Positions 8,557 to 17,424 of a DNA stretch of 64,000 nucleotides are shown here, one piece after another (positions within the stretch are counted from its first letter, which is position 1; each line of letters begins with the position of its first letter). The position numbers and the translations under genes are program-made. This DNA comes from an uncultured Hyphomonadaceae bacterium (GTDB taxonomy: Bacteria > Pseudomonadota > Alphaproteobacteria > Caulobacterales > Maricaulaceae), in contig CAJXPX010000001.1 of NCBI GenBank assembly GCA_913058335.1, forward strand, positions 308,618-372,617, written 5' to 3'. The notes below the pieces were generated by a model, which worked only from the letters and a program-made list of their open reading frames with translations, did no database searches and had not been told where the DNA came from.

Positions 8557-9561
8557 ATGCAAATTAGCAGCTATCCCGACCTTTTATCCTATACGCGGCG
8601 CAACCGCACAACGGCGCAAATTCGCGATCGACTCCAGACTGCTTCAGAAGAGGCTGTAACAGGCCTGAAATCAGATATGACCGCCGCGACTAAAGGCGAC
8701 TTGGGACAAGCTCATCTTTTAAAAAAAGCTCTGAGCGATATCGAACAATCAAAGCAAATCAACACACTTTCCAAATCCCGATTAGAGCTGATGTCTGGCG
8801 CTCTTACCAATACTCTGGAAACAATTGATAACATTGACACCCGGGCGATCATCGCGCTTCATGCCGAAAATGATTTTGGCACAGACGCTATCATCAGCGA
8901 AGCACGAGCAAGCGTTGAAAATATTCTTAGCGCCCTGTCCGTAAAGCACGGGGAGCGGAATCTGTTTTCTGGCGATAAAACCAACGCCCCTACGTTTGAA
9001 GATGCAGATGTTTTTCTAGCAGATATCGAAGGTCTTATTTCCAACGCGCCTGATACAGCCTCGGCCCTAACAGCTATTGAAGACTATTTTAGTGAAGGCG
9101 GCGATTTTGAAACCCGTATCTATCAGGGCGGCGATGGGAACGCCCCACTCCTACCCATTGGAAACGGCCGTAGTCTTCAGGTTCCCGTCTCCGGATCTCA
9201 TGACAGTATCAAAGAGGTTCTAAAGGGATTGGCCATTATGGCCACAGCAAAAAGCGCCCTCCCTGAGGGAAATAAAGAGTCGTTTAACGCGTTGGTGACG
9301 AATGGGGCTTCGTCCATCACTCAGGCCACAAATGGACTGGTAAAGCTGGAAGCTGAAATCGGCATACTCAATCAAAGCCTCGAAACTGCCAGCAAGCAAA
9401 ATGAGAGCGAGGCGATAGCGCTCTCCACCTCTTTCCAAAACCTTTTTGGCCGAGATCAATTTGAAGCCGCAGCCGAACTTCAGCAATTGCAAGTACAGCT
9501 TGAAGCTTCTTACGCCATTACAGCCCGTCTTTCCAACCTCACCTTAACAAACTACTTGTGA
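8557..9561 (+). CDS. flgL: Flagellar hook-associated protein FlgL (HAP3)
   Basis: A 334-residue flagellin-like junction protein. The N-terminal helix (SSYPDLLSYTRRNRTTAQIR, then LQTASEEAVTGLKSD) resembles the flagellin/FlgL D0-D1 region, and the C-terminus (LQQLQVQLEASYAITARLSN) is the matching D0 helix. The middle contains AKHGERNLF-like sequence (SVKHGERNLFSGDKTNAPTF), characteristic of FlgL. It starts 8 bases after flgK and its stop overlaps the flgI start region. Assignment as FlgL rather than flagellin rests on length, position and the NLFSG motif. Confidence 0.92.
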   Translation: MQISSYPDLLSYTRRNRTTAQIRDRLQTASEEAVTGLKSDMTAATKGDLGQAHLLKKALSDIEQSKQINTLSKSRLELMSGALTNTLETIDNIDTRAIIALHAENDFGTDAIISEARASVENILSALSVKHGERNLFSGDKTNAPTFEDADVFLADIEGLISNAPDTASALTAIEDYFSEGGDFETRIYQGGDGNAPLLPIGNGRSLQVPVSGSHDSIKEVLKGLAIMATAKSALPEGNKESFNALVTNGASSITQATNGLVKLEAEIGILNQSLETASKQNESEAIALSTSFQNLFGRDQFEAAAELQQLQVQLEASYAITARLSNLTLTNYL

Positions 9562-10679
9562 TGTCTATGCGATCTTTTTTGTATTTTTTGTTGGGTCTCT
9601 TTCTGACGGCAACAGTTCTTTTTCCTGCTAACGCCGGAGCGAGTGTCAAAATCAAGGACATTGTCGATGTCGAAGGCGTCAGGAGCAATGACCTTGTTGG
9701 GTATGGACTTGTCATAGGTCTTGATGGCACCGGTGATACCATCCGAAACTCCCCCTACACGGAAGAAGCCCTTTCCAATATCTTGGAACGTCTTGGCGTC
9801 AATATTCAGGGCAGTGATTTCCGTCCAAATAATGTTGCGGCGGTTTTGGTTACGGCATCCCTACCGCCTTTCGGACGCTTGGGATCAAAAATTGATATCA
9901 ATGTTTCTTCTATCGGGGATGCAAAAAGTCTCGCAGGCGGGATGCTTGTCATGACGCCTTTGAATGCGGCGGACGGAGAGGTTTACGCTCTGGCTCAAGG
10001 AAGCGTTTTGATCAGCGGGTTTCAGGCCCAGGGGGAGAGCGCTTCTATCACCGAAGGCGTTCCGACCTCCGGCACTATTCCCAATGGCGCCCGCATAGAA
10101 CGGGAAATTAATTTTGAATTTGGCAAGATGAAGCGCATCCGTCTAGCTTTGCGGTCCCCCGACTTCACGACAGCCGAACGTGTGGAATCAAAAATCAACA
10201 GCAGCTTAGGCGGAAAATACGCGCTTCTTTTAGACTCCGGCACGGTCGAACTGGATTTATCACAATCCACTGTGTCTCCGGCGCGGTTTATGGGCCGAAT
10301 TGAAAATTTAACGCTACAACCTGCACAAAAAGCCCGTGTCGTGGTGGATAAACGGTCCGGCACGATTGTCCTTGGTCAAGACGTTAAAGTCTCCTCTGTG
10401 GCTATTGCACAAGGTAATTTGTCGATCACAATTTCCGAAACTCCGGTTGCGTCACAACCCAACCCATTTGGTTTTGGAGATACAATTGTCTTACCACGCA
10501 CGGATATTTCTGTTCGTGACGGTGAACCCGGAAACATCGCAATTCTCGAAGACAATGTCACCCTGCCCGACCTTGTGGCTGGACTGAATGCTCTTGGCGT
10601 TTCACCGCGGGAAATGATTGATATTCTAAAGACGATTAAAACAGCTGGAGCCTTACACGCAGAACTCGTTCTACAGTAG
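9561..10679 (+). CDS. flgI: Flagellar P-ring protein FlgI
   Basis: A 372-residue periplasmic P-ring subunit. A Sec signal peptide spans the first 25 or so residues (FLYFLLGLFLTATVLFPANA). It is followed by the highly conserved KIKDIVDVEGVRSNDLVGYG and LVIGLDGTGDT. GTIVLGQDVKVSSVAIAQGN and LNALGVSPREMIDILKTIK are further FlgI signatures. The ATG at 9561 overlaps the flgL stop (TGATG); a GTG at 9558 is an in-frame alternative. No flgA or flgH is adjacent, so the L-ring gene is probably beyond flgG outside the window. Confidence 0.96.
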   Translation: MSMRSFLYFLLGLFLTATVLFPANAGASVKIKDIVDVEGVRSNDLVGYGLVIGLDGTGDTIRNSPYTEEALSNILERLGVNIQGSDFRPNNVAAVLVTASLPPFGRLGSKIDINVSSIGDAKSLAGGMLVMTPLNAADGEVYALAQGSVLISGFQAQGESASITEGVPTSGTIPNGARIEREINFEFGKMKRIRLALRSPDFTTAERVESKINSSLGGKYALLLDSGTVELDLSQSTVSPARFMGRIENLTLQPAQKARVVVDKRSGTIVLGQDVKVSSVAIAQGNLSITISETPVASQPNPFGFGDTIVLPRTDISVRDGEPGNIAILEDNVTLPDLVAGLNALGVSPREMIDILKTIKTAGALHAELVLQ

Positions 10680-10699
10680 AAAAGGTTTTATGTATCTCC

Positions 10700-10740
10700 A
10701 AAGTGTTTAAGGACGAGTTTAGGAAAAGTCCTGAACTTTT
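10700..10740. terminator. Weak hairpin between convergent flgI and fliG
   Basis: The 59-base gap between the convergent flgI and fliG contains an AGGAC...GTCCT inverted repeat with a loop of about 13 bases, followed on the plus strand by GAACTTTT. It may end either transcript, but the stem is short and the U-tract poor. Confidence 0.3.
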
Positions 10741-11854
10741 AAGCAGGGTCGTCTTCGACAGGCGCTTTTACTAATACAATTTTCTCTGATCTTTCCAGAC
10801 CAGTCACAAAGCTCATAAATCCGTTTATGGCTTTATCTGACTCTGTATCTGTCAAGTCCGGCAGCGCCTCAATGTCTTCTTTCATCCGTTCCGCCATACG
10901 CTGCGAAATATTAGCAAAAAGAAATTCGACGCATTCAGAAGATTCTGTCTCGCCGGCTTTCAAAGCGATTAACAGATCCTCTTTAGGGTAATCCTTGAAA
11001 ATAATTTGAATAGCTGTTGTCGGAAGCCGTACGGGGAGGTCTTCGAAAGTAAGCATACTCTTACGAATGGCTTTTGCACGGTCTTTATCATTCGCTTCGA
11101 GATCACTTAAAAGTTTATCCCGTTTATCTTTGGAAACCATAGAGAGGAGTTCGGCCGTGTAAATAATGGCCGCATCATTCGAAGATTCAACCACCACATC
11201 CAGACATTTCTTGCGGACCAACTTTTCAATGGCGCGCTGTGCAAATGGCGCCACAACGCGTTCTTCTGACAATATCTTCACATAGGTCACTGACATCTCG
11301 TCAGAGACGGTCGATAATATTTCCCCCGCCAGACCTGTTGGTAATTTAGAAATGATAAACGCCGATATTTCAGTCTTTTCTTCCGAGAGAAATTCTATAA
11401 TTTGCTCAACAGGCTTAGACGCTAGGGCCCCCCATACATCACTTTCCATTCTGGTCGAAACGGGGGTGGCAGAGGTTGTGGTCAATCGTTTTAGCCTATC
11501 CGTATCCAAAACTTTTTCAGCCATTTCCATAGCGCGCTCTGGTCCCGCAATCATAGTGTTTTTTCGTCCGTTCATCTTTACGACGAAATCCGCCACAACG
11601 GCCAGCATATCTGAACGAGGGACTTCATGGAGTTGCTTTAAAGCTTCGACAAATTTGCGCAAATGGGCATCAGAGAGCTTCTCGGCAATCGGTGCTGCAA
11701 ATTCCGGCCCCATAGACACCAGAATTATAGCGGCTCTTTGCGGCAGGCTCAAATGGTCGATTTGAGGCGGGCGGCCGTTATTTCGTCCGACACCTCTGCC
11801 GTGATCAGATCCTGAATTATAATCACGGGCCGAGACTGCATCACTGTTCAACAT
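10739..11854 (-). CDS. fliG: Flagellar motor switch protein FliG (divergent)
   Basis: A 371-residue C-ring protein that couples the stator to the MS-ring. After a Gly/Arg-rich N-terminal extension (NSGSDHGRGVGRNNGR), the N domain shows LSLPQRAAIILVSMGPEFAA. The middle domain holds EEKTEISAFIISKLPTGLAG where homologues carry the EHPQ motif, so that hallmark is changed to EKTE. The C-terminal torque helix region is IIFKDYPKEDLLIALK and the family's M-ER-EDIEAL-like motif is present (AERMKEDIEALPDLTD). The ATG at 11854 overlaps the fliP stop as TGATG. It is the last gene of fliF-fliH-fliN-fliP-fliG. Confidence 0.9.
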   Translation of the reverse strand: MLNSDAVSARDYNSGSDHGRGVGRNNGRPPQIDHLSLPQRAAIILVSMGPEFAAPIAEKLSDAHLRKFVEALKQLHEVPRSDMLAVVADFVVKMNGRKNTMIAGPERAMEMAEKVLDTDRLKRLTTTSATPVSTRMESDVWGALASKPVEQIIEFLSEEKTEISAFIISKLPTGLAGEILSTVSDEMSVTYVKILSEERVVAPFAQRAIEKLVRKKCLDVVVESSNDAAIIYTAELLSMVSKDKRDKLLSDLEANDKDRAKAIRKSMLTFEDLPVRLPTTAIQIIFKDYPKEDLLIALKAGETESSECVEFLFANISQRMAERMKEDIEALPDLTDTESDKAINGFMSFVTGLERSEKIVLVKAPVEDDPA

Positions 11855-12681
11855 CAAGCGACTCCATATCCTCTAAGCAAGGCTTCAGTTATCTTTAGCC
11901 ATCCGTCCGCCATTACGAAAAAGGCGAGTTTAAAGGGCAAAGACACAACAGCAGGCGGCACCATCATCATCCCCATCGCCATCAAAATCGAGGCGACCAA
12001 AAGATCAATAATCAGAAACGGCATAAAGATAACAAACCCGATCTGAAAGGCCTGTTTGATCTCTGACAGCATGAAAGAGGTGACAAGAAGCGGAAGTGGC
12101 GGTTCGTTAGATAAGTCGTAATTTCGTTCCGGCATTGTCGCTGCCAAGCGCTCTATTGTATCCGCCTCGACCCTCGCTTCCATAAAGCTTCGAAACGGCG
12201 TCAGCGTCCTGTCAATCGCCTGCTGCTCGGTAATCATTCCGTCCATATAAGGCGATAGGCCCTCATCCCAAGACGTCGTGAAAACGGGCTCCATGACAAA
12301 GAAAGTCAGGAACATAGCCAGCCCCATAATCATCATATTAGGCGGGGATTGTTGCAGTCCAAGCGCTTGCCGCAAAAAGGAAAAGACGATGACCATAAAC
12401 GGCAGGCAAGTTATCATCATGGCCAGTCCGGGCGCCAGGCTCAAAACGGTCACAATTAAAAAGAGCTGGATAACACGGGCGTCCAATCCGACTGCCCCGT
12501 CCTCACCGTCCGCATTGTTATTTAAAAGCTCCCCTAGAGAGTCTGCAATATCAGGAGGTGTTTGCGAAGTCGGAGTTTGGCCCACCGCAATAGCAGGCAC
12601 GACGACAAGCAAGGCCAAAACAACCAGCAAGGCAAAAACTCTGCGGGGCGTAAAGTAAGGCTGAAGTCTTGAAAATGTCAC
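11854..12681 (-). CDS. fliP: Flagellar export gate protein FliP
   Basis: A 275-residue type III export gate subunit, about 30 residues longer than the enterobacterial form because of its N-terminal leader. A signal-peptide-like segment (RVFALLVVLALLVVVPAIAV) precedes the core. Conserved core motifs are SLAPGLAMMITCLPFMVIVF, RQALGLQQSPPNMMIMGLAM, PFLIIDLLVASILMAMGMMM and PPAVVSLPFKLAFFV. The start is GTG at 12679-12681, 8 bases after fliN. Placement of fliP between fliN and fliG, away from fliQ and fliR, differs from the common fliPQR order. Confidence 0.96.
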   Translation of the reverse strand: MTFSRLQPYFTPRRVFALLVVLALLVVVPAIAVGQTPTSQTPPDIADSLGELLNNNADGEDGAVGLDARVIQLFLIVTVLSLAPGLAMMITCLPFMVIVFSFLRQALGLQQSPPNMMIMGLAMFLTFFVMEPVFTTSWDEGLSPYMDGMITEQQAIDRTLTPFRSFMEARVEADTIERLAATMPERNYDLSNEPPLPLLVTSFMLSEIKQAFQIGFVIFMPFLIIDLLVASILMAMGMMMVPPAVVSLPFKLAFFVMADGWLKITEALLRGYGVA

Positions 12682-12689
12682 AACTTATG

Positions 12690-13034
12690 TCAGGAAAGCA
12701 TGTCTTCGGAGATATCGACTATCTCCGTTATTTTCAGACCTATTTCTCCGGTCGCCACATCTGTTTCGACCAACTCTCCCCTCGCAATGACGCGGTTGTC
12801 TATACAAACATCGACAGGGTCATTTATGGACTTGTCCATTTCTAAAACTGAATCTTTTTTCAGCTTGAGAAGTTCTGCAATCGTAGGCCGAGCTGTTCCA
12901 ATAACAACCTGTACGGTGACAGGAAGAGCATAAATGGAGCGCTTATAAGTCGCTCCCGCTTGATCATCTCGGCGTTCGGCCATAGGGATTTCAGCGTCGG
13001 ATTTATCTTTGGCAGCTTGGTTTTTGTCGGTCAT
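12690..13034 (-). CDS. fliN: Flagellar motor switch protein FliN
   Basis: A 114-residue C-ring protein of normal size. Residues about 33-108 form the SpoA domain: LPVTVQVVIGTARPTIAELL, DPVDVCIDNRVIARGELVE and GEIGLKITEIV. It assembles with FliM and FliG as the rotor switch and with FliH for export docking. The start overlaps the fliH stop by 4 bases (ATGA). The first 30 residues are charged and low-complexity, as is usual. Confidence 0.93.
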   Translation of the reverse strand: MTDKNQAAKDKSDAEIPMAERRDDQAGATYKRSIYALPVTVQVVIGTARPTIAELLKLKKDSVLEMDKSINDPVDVCIDNRVIARGELVETDVATGEIGLKITEIVDISEDMLS

Positions 13035-13735
13035 GATGCGTCCTGCATTGATTGACTATTTTCAGAACTAGGTGTTTCCTCCCCCAGCGCTGTGTCTCGG
13101 CTCTGTTCACGGGCTAGCTCCTGTTCACGGCATACTCCCAAGAGGGTAAGACAGGTCTGAGCAGTTTTGATAGGGTCTATTTCAGACTTGGAACTTCCCC
13201 AAGAGAAATGCACCGCGCTGAGGTCTAAATCGGCGCTTTCAACAACAGAAATAGATTTGCCAAAGGCGTTCAGCAAAAAGGATTTCCCGATATCATTATC
13301 TGGGTGGACCGTCACAATTAGTTCGCAAGCCGCATGAGATTTGGCGGCTTCAGTCAAAACGTTTTCTATTTCCTGCCGTAGAATTTGCTGCGCCAAGTCG
13401 GGTAACAAAGCGTGTAAGCACTGTTTTACAACCTCCCCATGACTGGACTCAACGTCCTGTTTCAACTGTCCGATTGACGACTTCAAAGCCTCCAATGCAG
13501 TTTCCATGACCCGAATAGTCTGTTCATACATTTGAGCGGCTTCCGCTTTTCCAGCATCAAAGCCAGCACTATATTCCGCTTGTTGGGCCGCCCGACTGCG
13601 TCCTGAGGTAAGGCCCTCCCCACCAGAGTGAAATAGAGCCATATCCGGATAAATAGCGGAAGACTCTTCCTTTATTGCAGAAGGGGCCTCAGTCTGCCGC
13701 CTGACAATAGATTGAGCCGCGAAATGCGCAGACAT
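13031..13735 (-). CDS. fliH: FliH-like flagellar export regulator
   Basis: A 234-residue protein between fliF and fliN. Its features are an Ala/Gln/Glu-rich region with AQQAEYSAGFDAGKAEAAQM (a GxxxG-like helix as in FliH), a heptad-rich middle (LKSSIGQLKQDVESSHGE), and a C-terminal alpha/beta part (ELIVTVHPDND, VHFSWGSSKSEIDP). These fit FliH, the stator-like regulator of the FliI ATPase. Sequence identity in this family is low, so the call leans on position and on the coiled coil. The start overlaps the fliF stop by one base; the stop overlaps fliN by 4. Confidence 0.75.
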   Translation of the reverse strand: MSAHFAAQSIVRRQTEAPSAIKEESSAIYPDMALFHSGGEGLTSGRSRAAQQAEYSAGFDAGKAEAAQMYEQTIRVMETALEALKSSIGQLKQDVESSHGEVVKQCLHALLPDLAQQILRQEIENVLTEAAKSHAACELIVTVHPDNDIGKSFLLNAFGKSISVVESADLDLSAVHFSWGSSKSEIDPIKTAQTCLTLLGVCREQELAREQSRDTALGEETPSSENSQSMQDAS

Positions 13736-15330
13736 TAACTCGCCTCCGAAGTATCAGCGCTTAACCAATTGGCCAAAAGGCTCGCGGCATCGTCAATCTG
13801 CTCGCTTGCTTTATCATTAAGCATATCTATAGGGTCGGACGAAGTCGGCCCTTCAATTCCCAAAGGCGCTGCGTTTGCCGCTATCAAGCCTTGGTTCTGA
13901 CCGGCGCGCCCATCAGGGAGGCCTGGCGTATCCCCTTTAAGCGACATAGGGAGCAGACCGGGAACAGTTTCGCCAGATGAATTAGGGTCGCGAGTCAAAA
14001 GCGGCTTTACGACGAACAATCCCAGAATAAGAGCGACTATGCCGAGAATAAGAGACTGTACCGTGCTCCAGAGATATTGATCTTTAAATTGCGCCCATAG
14101 GCCGGGTCTTTCGATAAGGTCTGTTTCCATGGGACGGTTAAAAGCAAGCGATTTTATCGTGAGAACATCGCCCCGTTCTTCATTCAGACCGGATGCCGCC
14201 GCGATTAGGTCCGTCAAGACAGACATTTCCTCGGCGGAGCGCGGCTCTTGCGTCACTGTGCCGTCTTCTGCGACCACTTGTTCATCGCTGACGAGAACCG
14301 CAACGGTCATGCGTTTAATCGCGCCGGGCATAATCTCCCTATTTCTAAGAATTTCGGAGACTTCATACGTGACTGTTTCACTCGTCTCGCTCGTTTCCGA
14401 CTGATTATTACCGCCTGCCCCGGCGCCTTCTGGCAGATTGCTGGCGACCGTAACGGCTCCGCTTGACCCATTGCTTGAATTAGACACTTCAGAGGTCGTT
14501 TGAGATTTAAGAACGCGGCCTTCGGGGTCAAAACTACGCTCTGTCAGGCTTTCGCGCGTGTGGTCAATGTCCAAGGAAACATTCACGCGGGCATTGCCTG
14601 CCCCAACACGGGCCTCAAGCATGGATAACAGGCTCGTCTTTAATTTTGCCGCACGTTCAACCTCACCGTTTCCGGTCATTTCAGATTGGTCATTCAAGCC
14701 GGGGCCGGAGATTAACCCTCTGGCCGTATCAATAACGGCAACGTCATCCGGGTTTAGGCCCACAATCGACAAAGCGGTTAAATATTGGATCGCCTTGGAC
14801 TGCTCGCTGTTCAGCCCGCTGGAAGTTGAGACTGTTACCGAGGCGGTCGTGGCCTTGGGCCCCTTACGAAACCCGGTCGCCTTTTGTGTGCCCAGATGAA
14901 CTCTAGCGGCGCGGATATTTTGCATGGAAAGGATAGTTCGGGTCAGCTCGCCCTCCTTGGCCCGCCAATAGGTCGCGTCGAACATTTCAGAGGACATAGC
15001 AAAACTGTTCATCGTGTCGAACAACTCATAACCAACTATTGATTGCTTTGGCAGCCCTTCTCTGGCGAGTTCTAACCGCAAGGAATCACGGCGAGAGCTT
15101 TCCGTATAGATCGCATTTCCTCTAACATCATATTTCGCGTTAAGGTTATCGAGCTTGGCAATCACGTCTCCGGCGGTCGCCGAATCAAGACCGGAGTAAA
15201 GCAAATCCATCTTTGGTTTAAGTGTAACAGACATCAACGTAAAAATGAGAGCCAGTGTCGCTAACACGCTCCCAATAGAAATAATCTGCTTTTGTAACGG
15301 TAGAGCCCGCCACACATTTATGATGTTCAT
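13735..15330 (-). CDS. fliF: Flagellar MS-ring protein FliF
   Basis: A 531-residue inner-membrane ring protein. The first membrane helix (IISIGSVLATLALIFTLM) follows a short cytoplasmic tail. The periplasmic ring-building motifs include MDLLYSGLDSATAGDVIAKL, REGLPKQSIVGYELFD, ELTRTILSMQNIRAARVHLG and YLTALSIVGLNPDDVAVID. The second membrane helix is about residues 425-445 (SLILGIVALILGLFVV), and the C-terminal tail that binds FliG ends in DDAASLLANWLSAD. I prefer the ATG at 15330 (MNIINVWRAL, with AAGG upstream) over the in-frame ATG at 15372, which lacks a ribosome binding site. It is the first gene of its operon and divergent from fliL. Confidence 0.95.
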   Translation of the reverse strand: MNIINVWRALPLQKQIISIGSVLATLALIFTLMSVTLKPKMDLLYSGLDSATAGDVIAKLDNLNAKYDVRGNAIYTESSRRDSLRLELAREGLPKQSIVGYELFDTMNSFAMSSEMFDATYWRAKEGELTRTILSMQNIRAARVHLGTQKATGFRKGPKATTASVTVSTSSGLNSEQSKAIQYLTALSIVGLNPDDVAVIDTARGLISGPGLNDQSEMTGNGEVERAAKLKTSLLSMLEARVGAGNARVNVSLDIDHTRESLTERSFDPEGRVLKSQTTSEVSNSSNGSSGAVTVASNLPEGAGAGGNNQSETSETSETVTYEVSEILRNREIMPGAIKRMTVAVLVSDEQVVAEDGTVTQEPRSAEEMSVLTDLIAAASGLNEERGDVLTIKSLAFNRPMETDLIERPGLWAQFKDQYLWSTVQSLILGIVALILGLFVVKPLLTRDPNSSGETVPGLLPMSLKGDTPGLPDGRAGQNQGLIAANAAPLGIEGPTSSDPIDMLNDKASEQIDDAASLLANWLSADTSEAS

Positions 15331-15450
15331 CCTGTTGCCTTGGGAAAAATCCTGTTTACCAATTCGGCGCATCTCATGCTTTTTCAGATATTAACGAATA
15401 TAATTAACAGACAGTTTACTTCTGTGTGTTTTTTATAAGGAACCTTAACG

Positions 15451-16011
15451 GTGCATGTAGGAAACGAGCGCGTGGCTGAAACCAAAAAGAAGCAGGAAGA
15501 GGCAGAAAATGCCGAAACGGCCAATGCCGATTCCATGCCAGCTGCGAACGCCAAGAAAAAAGGCGGGCTCGTCGGCGCGGTTCTAACACCGCTAATTCTC
15601 GGCGTTGTTTCTTTTGGGACTGTTTTCTTGCTTCCAACTCCTGATTCTGAAACCACTTCCAGTAATCTTGAGGCCTCTGCTTCTGCGTCGGTAGAGCCGC
15701 ATAATCTCATGCCAGAAAATTTATATATAGTGGAGATGGATGAATTCGTCGTCTCCATTCGGGATGATAGAAACATCTTAAGAATGAGCCTCGCTTTGGA
15801 AGTTCCCCAGCAATTTCAGGAAGAGGTCAATCCAAACGAATTACGCCTGCGGGATGCCTTTATGGGATATCTCAGGGCTGTCGAAATCGCTGAATTGCGA
15901 GATCCGGCATTTCTTCCCCAATTGCGGGCCCAACTCCTCCGCCGGTCTAGACTCGTTCTAGGACAGGAAAAGGTCACGGGCGTTTTGATAACTGATTTTC
16001 TAATAAGATAA
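15451..16011 (+). CDS. fliL: FliL-like flagellar basal body-associated protein
   Basis: A 186-residue single-pass membrane protein. A charged cytoplasmic tail (ETKKKQEEAENAE) precedes one membrane helix (VGAVLTPLILGVVSFGTVFL). The periplasmic domain has YIVEMDEFVVSIRDDRNILR, MSLALEVPQQFQEEV and QEKVTGVLITDFLIR, matching FliL's stator-interacting domain. The start is GTG at 15451 with AAGGAA upstream. It leads a three-gene plus-strand operon with the DUF6468-like and MotE-like genes: its stop overlaps the next start as TAATG. Confidence 0.88.
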   Translation: MHVGNERVAETKKKQEEAENAETANADSMPAANAKKKGGLVGAVLTPLILGVVSFGTVFLLPTPDSETTSSNLEASASASVEPHNLMPENLYIVEMDEFVVSIRDDRNILRMSLALEVPQQFQEEVNPNELRLRDAFMGYLRAVEIAELRDPAFLPQLRAQLLRRSRLVLGQEKVTGVLITDFLIR

Positions 16012-16781
16012 TGGAATTTATGTCTCAAATACCCCTCAATATGGCTTTAGTCCAAGATGTCATTCTCCTCTTTGTGTCGGGACTAGCCTGTATATACTGC
16101 ATATTACTCAACCGCCGCCTCAAAGGCTTGAACAATCTGAAAAGCGGTGTGGGCGCATCAATCGTATCGCTGACAGAGGCCATTCACAAAACCAATAATG
16201 CAGCTCAGAAGGCTCAAGCCTCTACCGTCGAATCTGTTAAAATGTTAAAGGGCCTGATCGAAAAAGCTGAATCGCTTTCCACACAATTAGAAGCCGTTAC
16301 CATTGATGCGGAGCGCCGCCTGAAGCCTGCTCGTTCTTTGGACGCAGCCTTGGAAGAAAAGATTACAACCACCCTTCCCAATAGCGTTATGAAAGCTCAG
16401 GCTACGGCATCAAACCTGCTTAAAGTGGTAACCGATATTGAACGGTATAAGGACGATCTGATTGGAAAGTCATCCTCGAATGTTGTTTCCATTGATGCGC
16501 CGAGAGTTGCTGTGGAAACGGAGAAAAATAATACTCAGCAAACAGAGCTAGTTCAGGAGCAAACTCAACTCGACGTCAAAACTGGGACGCGCGACGTTTC
16601 GGCCCCTGAAACGCCGCCCTCTTCTATCAAAATTTCGTCTGAGACCAATCCGGACAAGCTGACCCCTGAAATGGCAAGAAACTCTATGCAGGAGCTTTTC
16701 GATGAGATGGAAACGCTGGCTGAAAAGGCTGGAATTAAGAAATCTGGCTTATTGACCCGGCTCAAACAAGTCCGCTCATGA
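16011..16781 (+). CDS. DUF6468-like membrane protein in the fliL-motE operon
   Basis: A 256-residue protein with one N-terminal membrane helix (DVILLFVSGLACIYCILLNR). A predicted coiled coil follows over about residues 45-150 (VSLTEAIHKTNNAAQKAQAS, LKGLIEKAESLSTQLEAV). The tail is low-complexity and Glu/Thr/Gln-rich and ends in a short conserved-looking helix (RNSMQELFDEMETLAEKAG). Topology and position between fliL and motE match the DUF6468 family found in alphaproteobacterial flagellar clusters. No biochemical function is established that I know of. Tight overlap with both neighbours suggests a role at the stator or basal body. Confidence 0.7.
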   Translation: MEFMSQIPLNMALVQDVILLFVSGLACIYCILLNRRLKGLNNLKSGVGASIVSLTEAIHKTNNAAQKAQASTVESVKMLKGLIEKAESLSTQLEAVTIDAERRLKPARSLDAALEEKITTTLPNSVMKAQATASNLLKVVTDIERYKDDLIGKSSSNVVSIDAPRVAVETEKNNTQQTELVQEQTQLDVKTGTRDVSAPETPPSSIKISSETNPDKLTPEMARNSMQELFDEMETLAEKAGIKKSGLLTRLKQVRS

Positions 16782-17371
16782 CTAAAAAGGTTCTCCCTAT
16801 AATCGCTGTGAGTTTCGGAGTGATATTTCTGATTCAGGCTGGCAATTTGTCTTTGGCTTCCGCTGATGTGAAGGGGGATGTTCCGAAAGTAACATCTTCG
16901 ACTTCTAATTTAGATACCAAGGCGGCGCTCTCTTCCGGTAACGGCGGTGTAGAAGGCGAAAATGTCTGCCTGACAGGCGCTGTAGCCGAAACACTTATGA
17001 ATGAGCGTACCCTCTTAGACAACCGTCAGGTCGAAATGGCAAAGCGTGAAACGGCTCTCAAAGCACTTGAAACAAAAGTCCAAAAAGATGTCGATAGCCT
17101 CGAAGTCACTCAAAAAACCATTCAGAGCCAAATTGATAAAATGGAAAAGGTCGCTGAAGATGACATTACACATTTGGTTGAAATGTATAAAACAATGAAA
17201 CCGAAAAAGGCGGCTGAAATATTCAACAGCATGGACCCCGGATTTGCCGCAGGCTTTTTGCGCCAAATGGACAGCACGCAAGCTGGGCTGATAATGTCAG
17301 AAATGAGCGCCCGAAAATCTTATGAAATCAGCTTGATTATCGCAAATCGGGGCGCGAACTGGCGTCAATAA
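16778..17371 (+). CDS. motE: MotE-like flagellar chaperone
   Basis: A 197-residue exported or membrane-anchored protein. The N-terminal hydrophobic segment (VLPIIAVSFGVIFLIQAGNL) is a signal or anchor. The middle is a coiled coil (KRETALKALETKVQKDVDSL). The C-terminal part, TMKPKKAAEIFNSMDPGFAA then GFLRQMDSTQAGLIMSEM, is the MgtE-N-like segment of the MotE family, which in rhizobia acts as a periplasmic chaperone for MotC. The start overlaps the upstream gene by 4 bases (ATGA). Presence of a MotE-type protein makes a MotC-type partner plausible; see the unknown gene at 850-2754. Confidence 0.82.
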   Translation: MTKKVLPIIAVSFGVIFLIQAGNLSLASADVKGDVPKVTSSTSNLDTKAALSSGNGGVEGENVCLTGAVAETLMNERTLLDNRQVEMAKRETALKALETKVQKDVDSLEVTQKTIQSQIDKMEKVAEDDITHLVEMYKTMKPKKAAEIFNSMDPGFAAGFLRQMDSTQAGLIMSEMSARKSYEISLIIANRGANWRQ

Positions 17372-17424
17372 TTTCAGGAAGATCGGTTTTCTTCACGCAA
17401 ATAAGAAGAGATACATACGCTATT

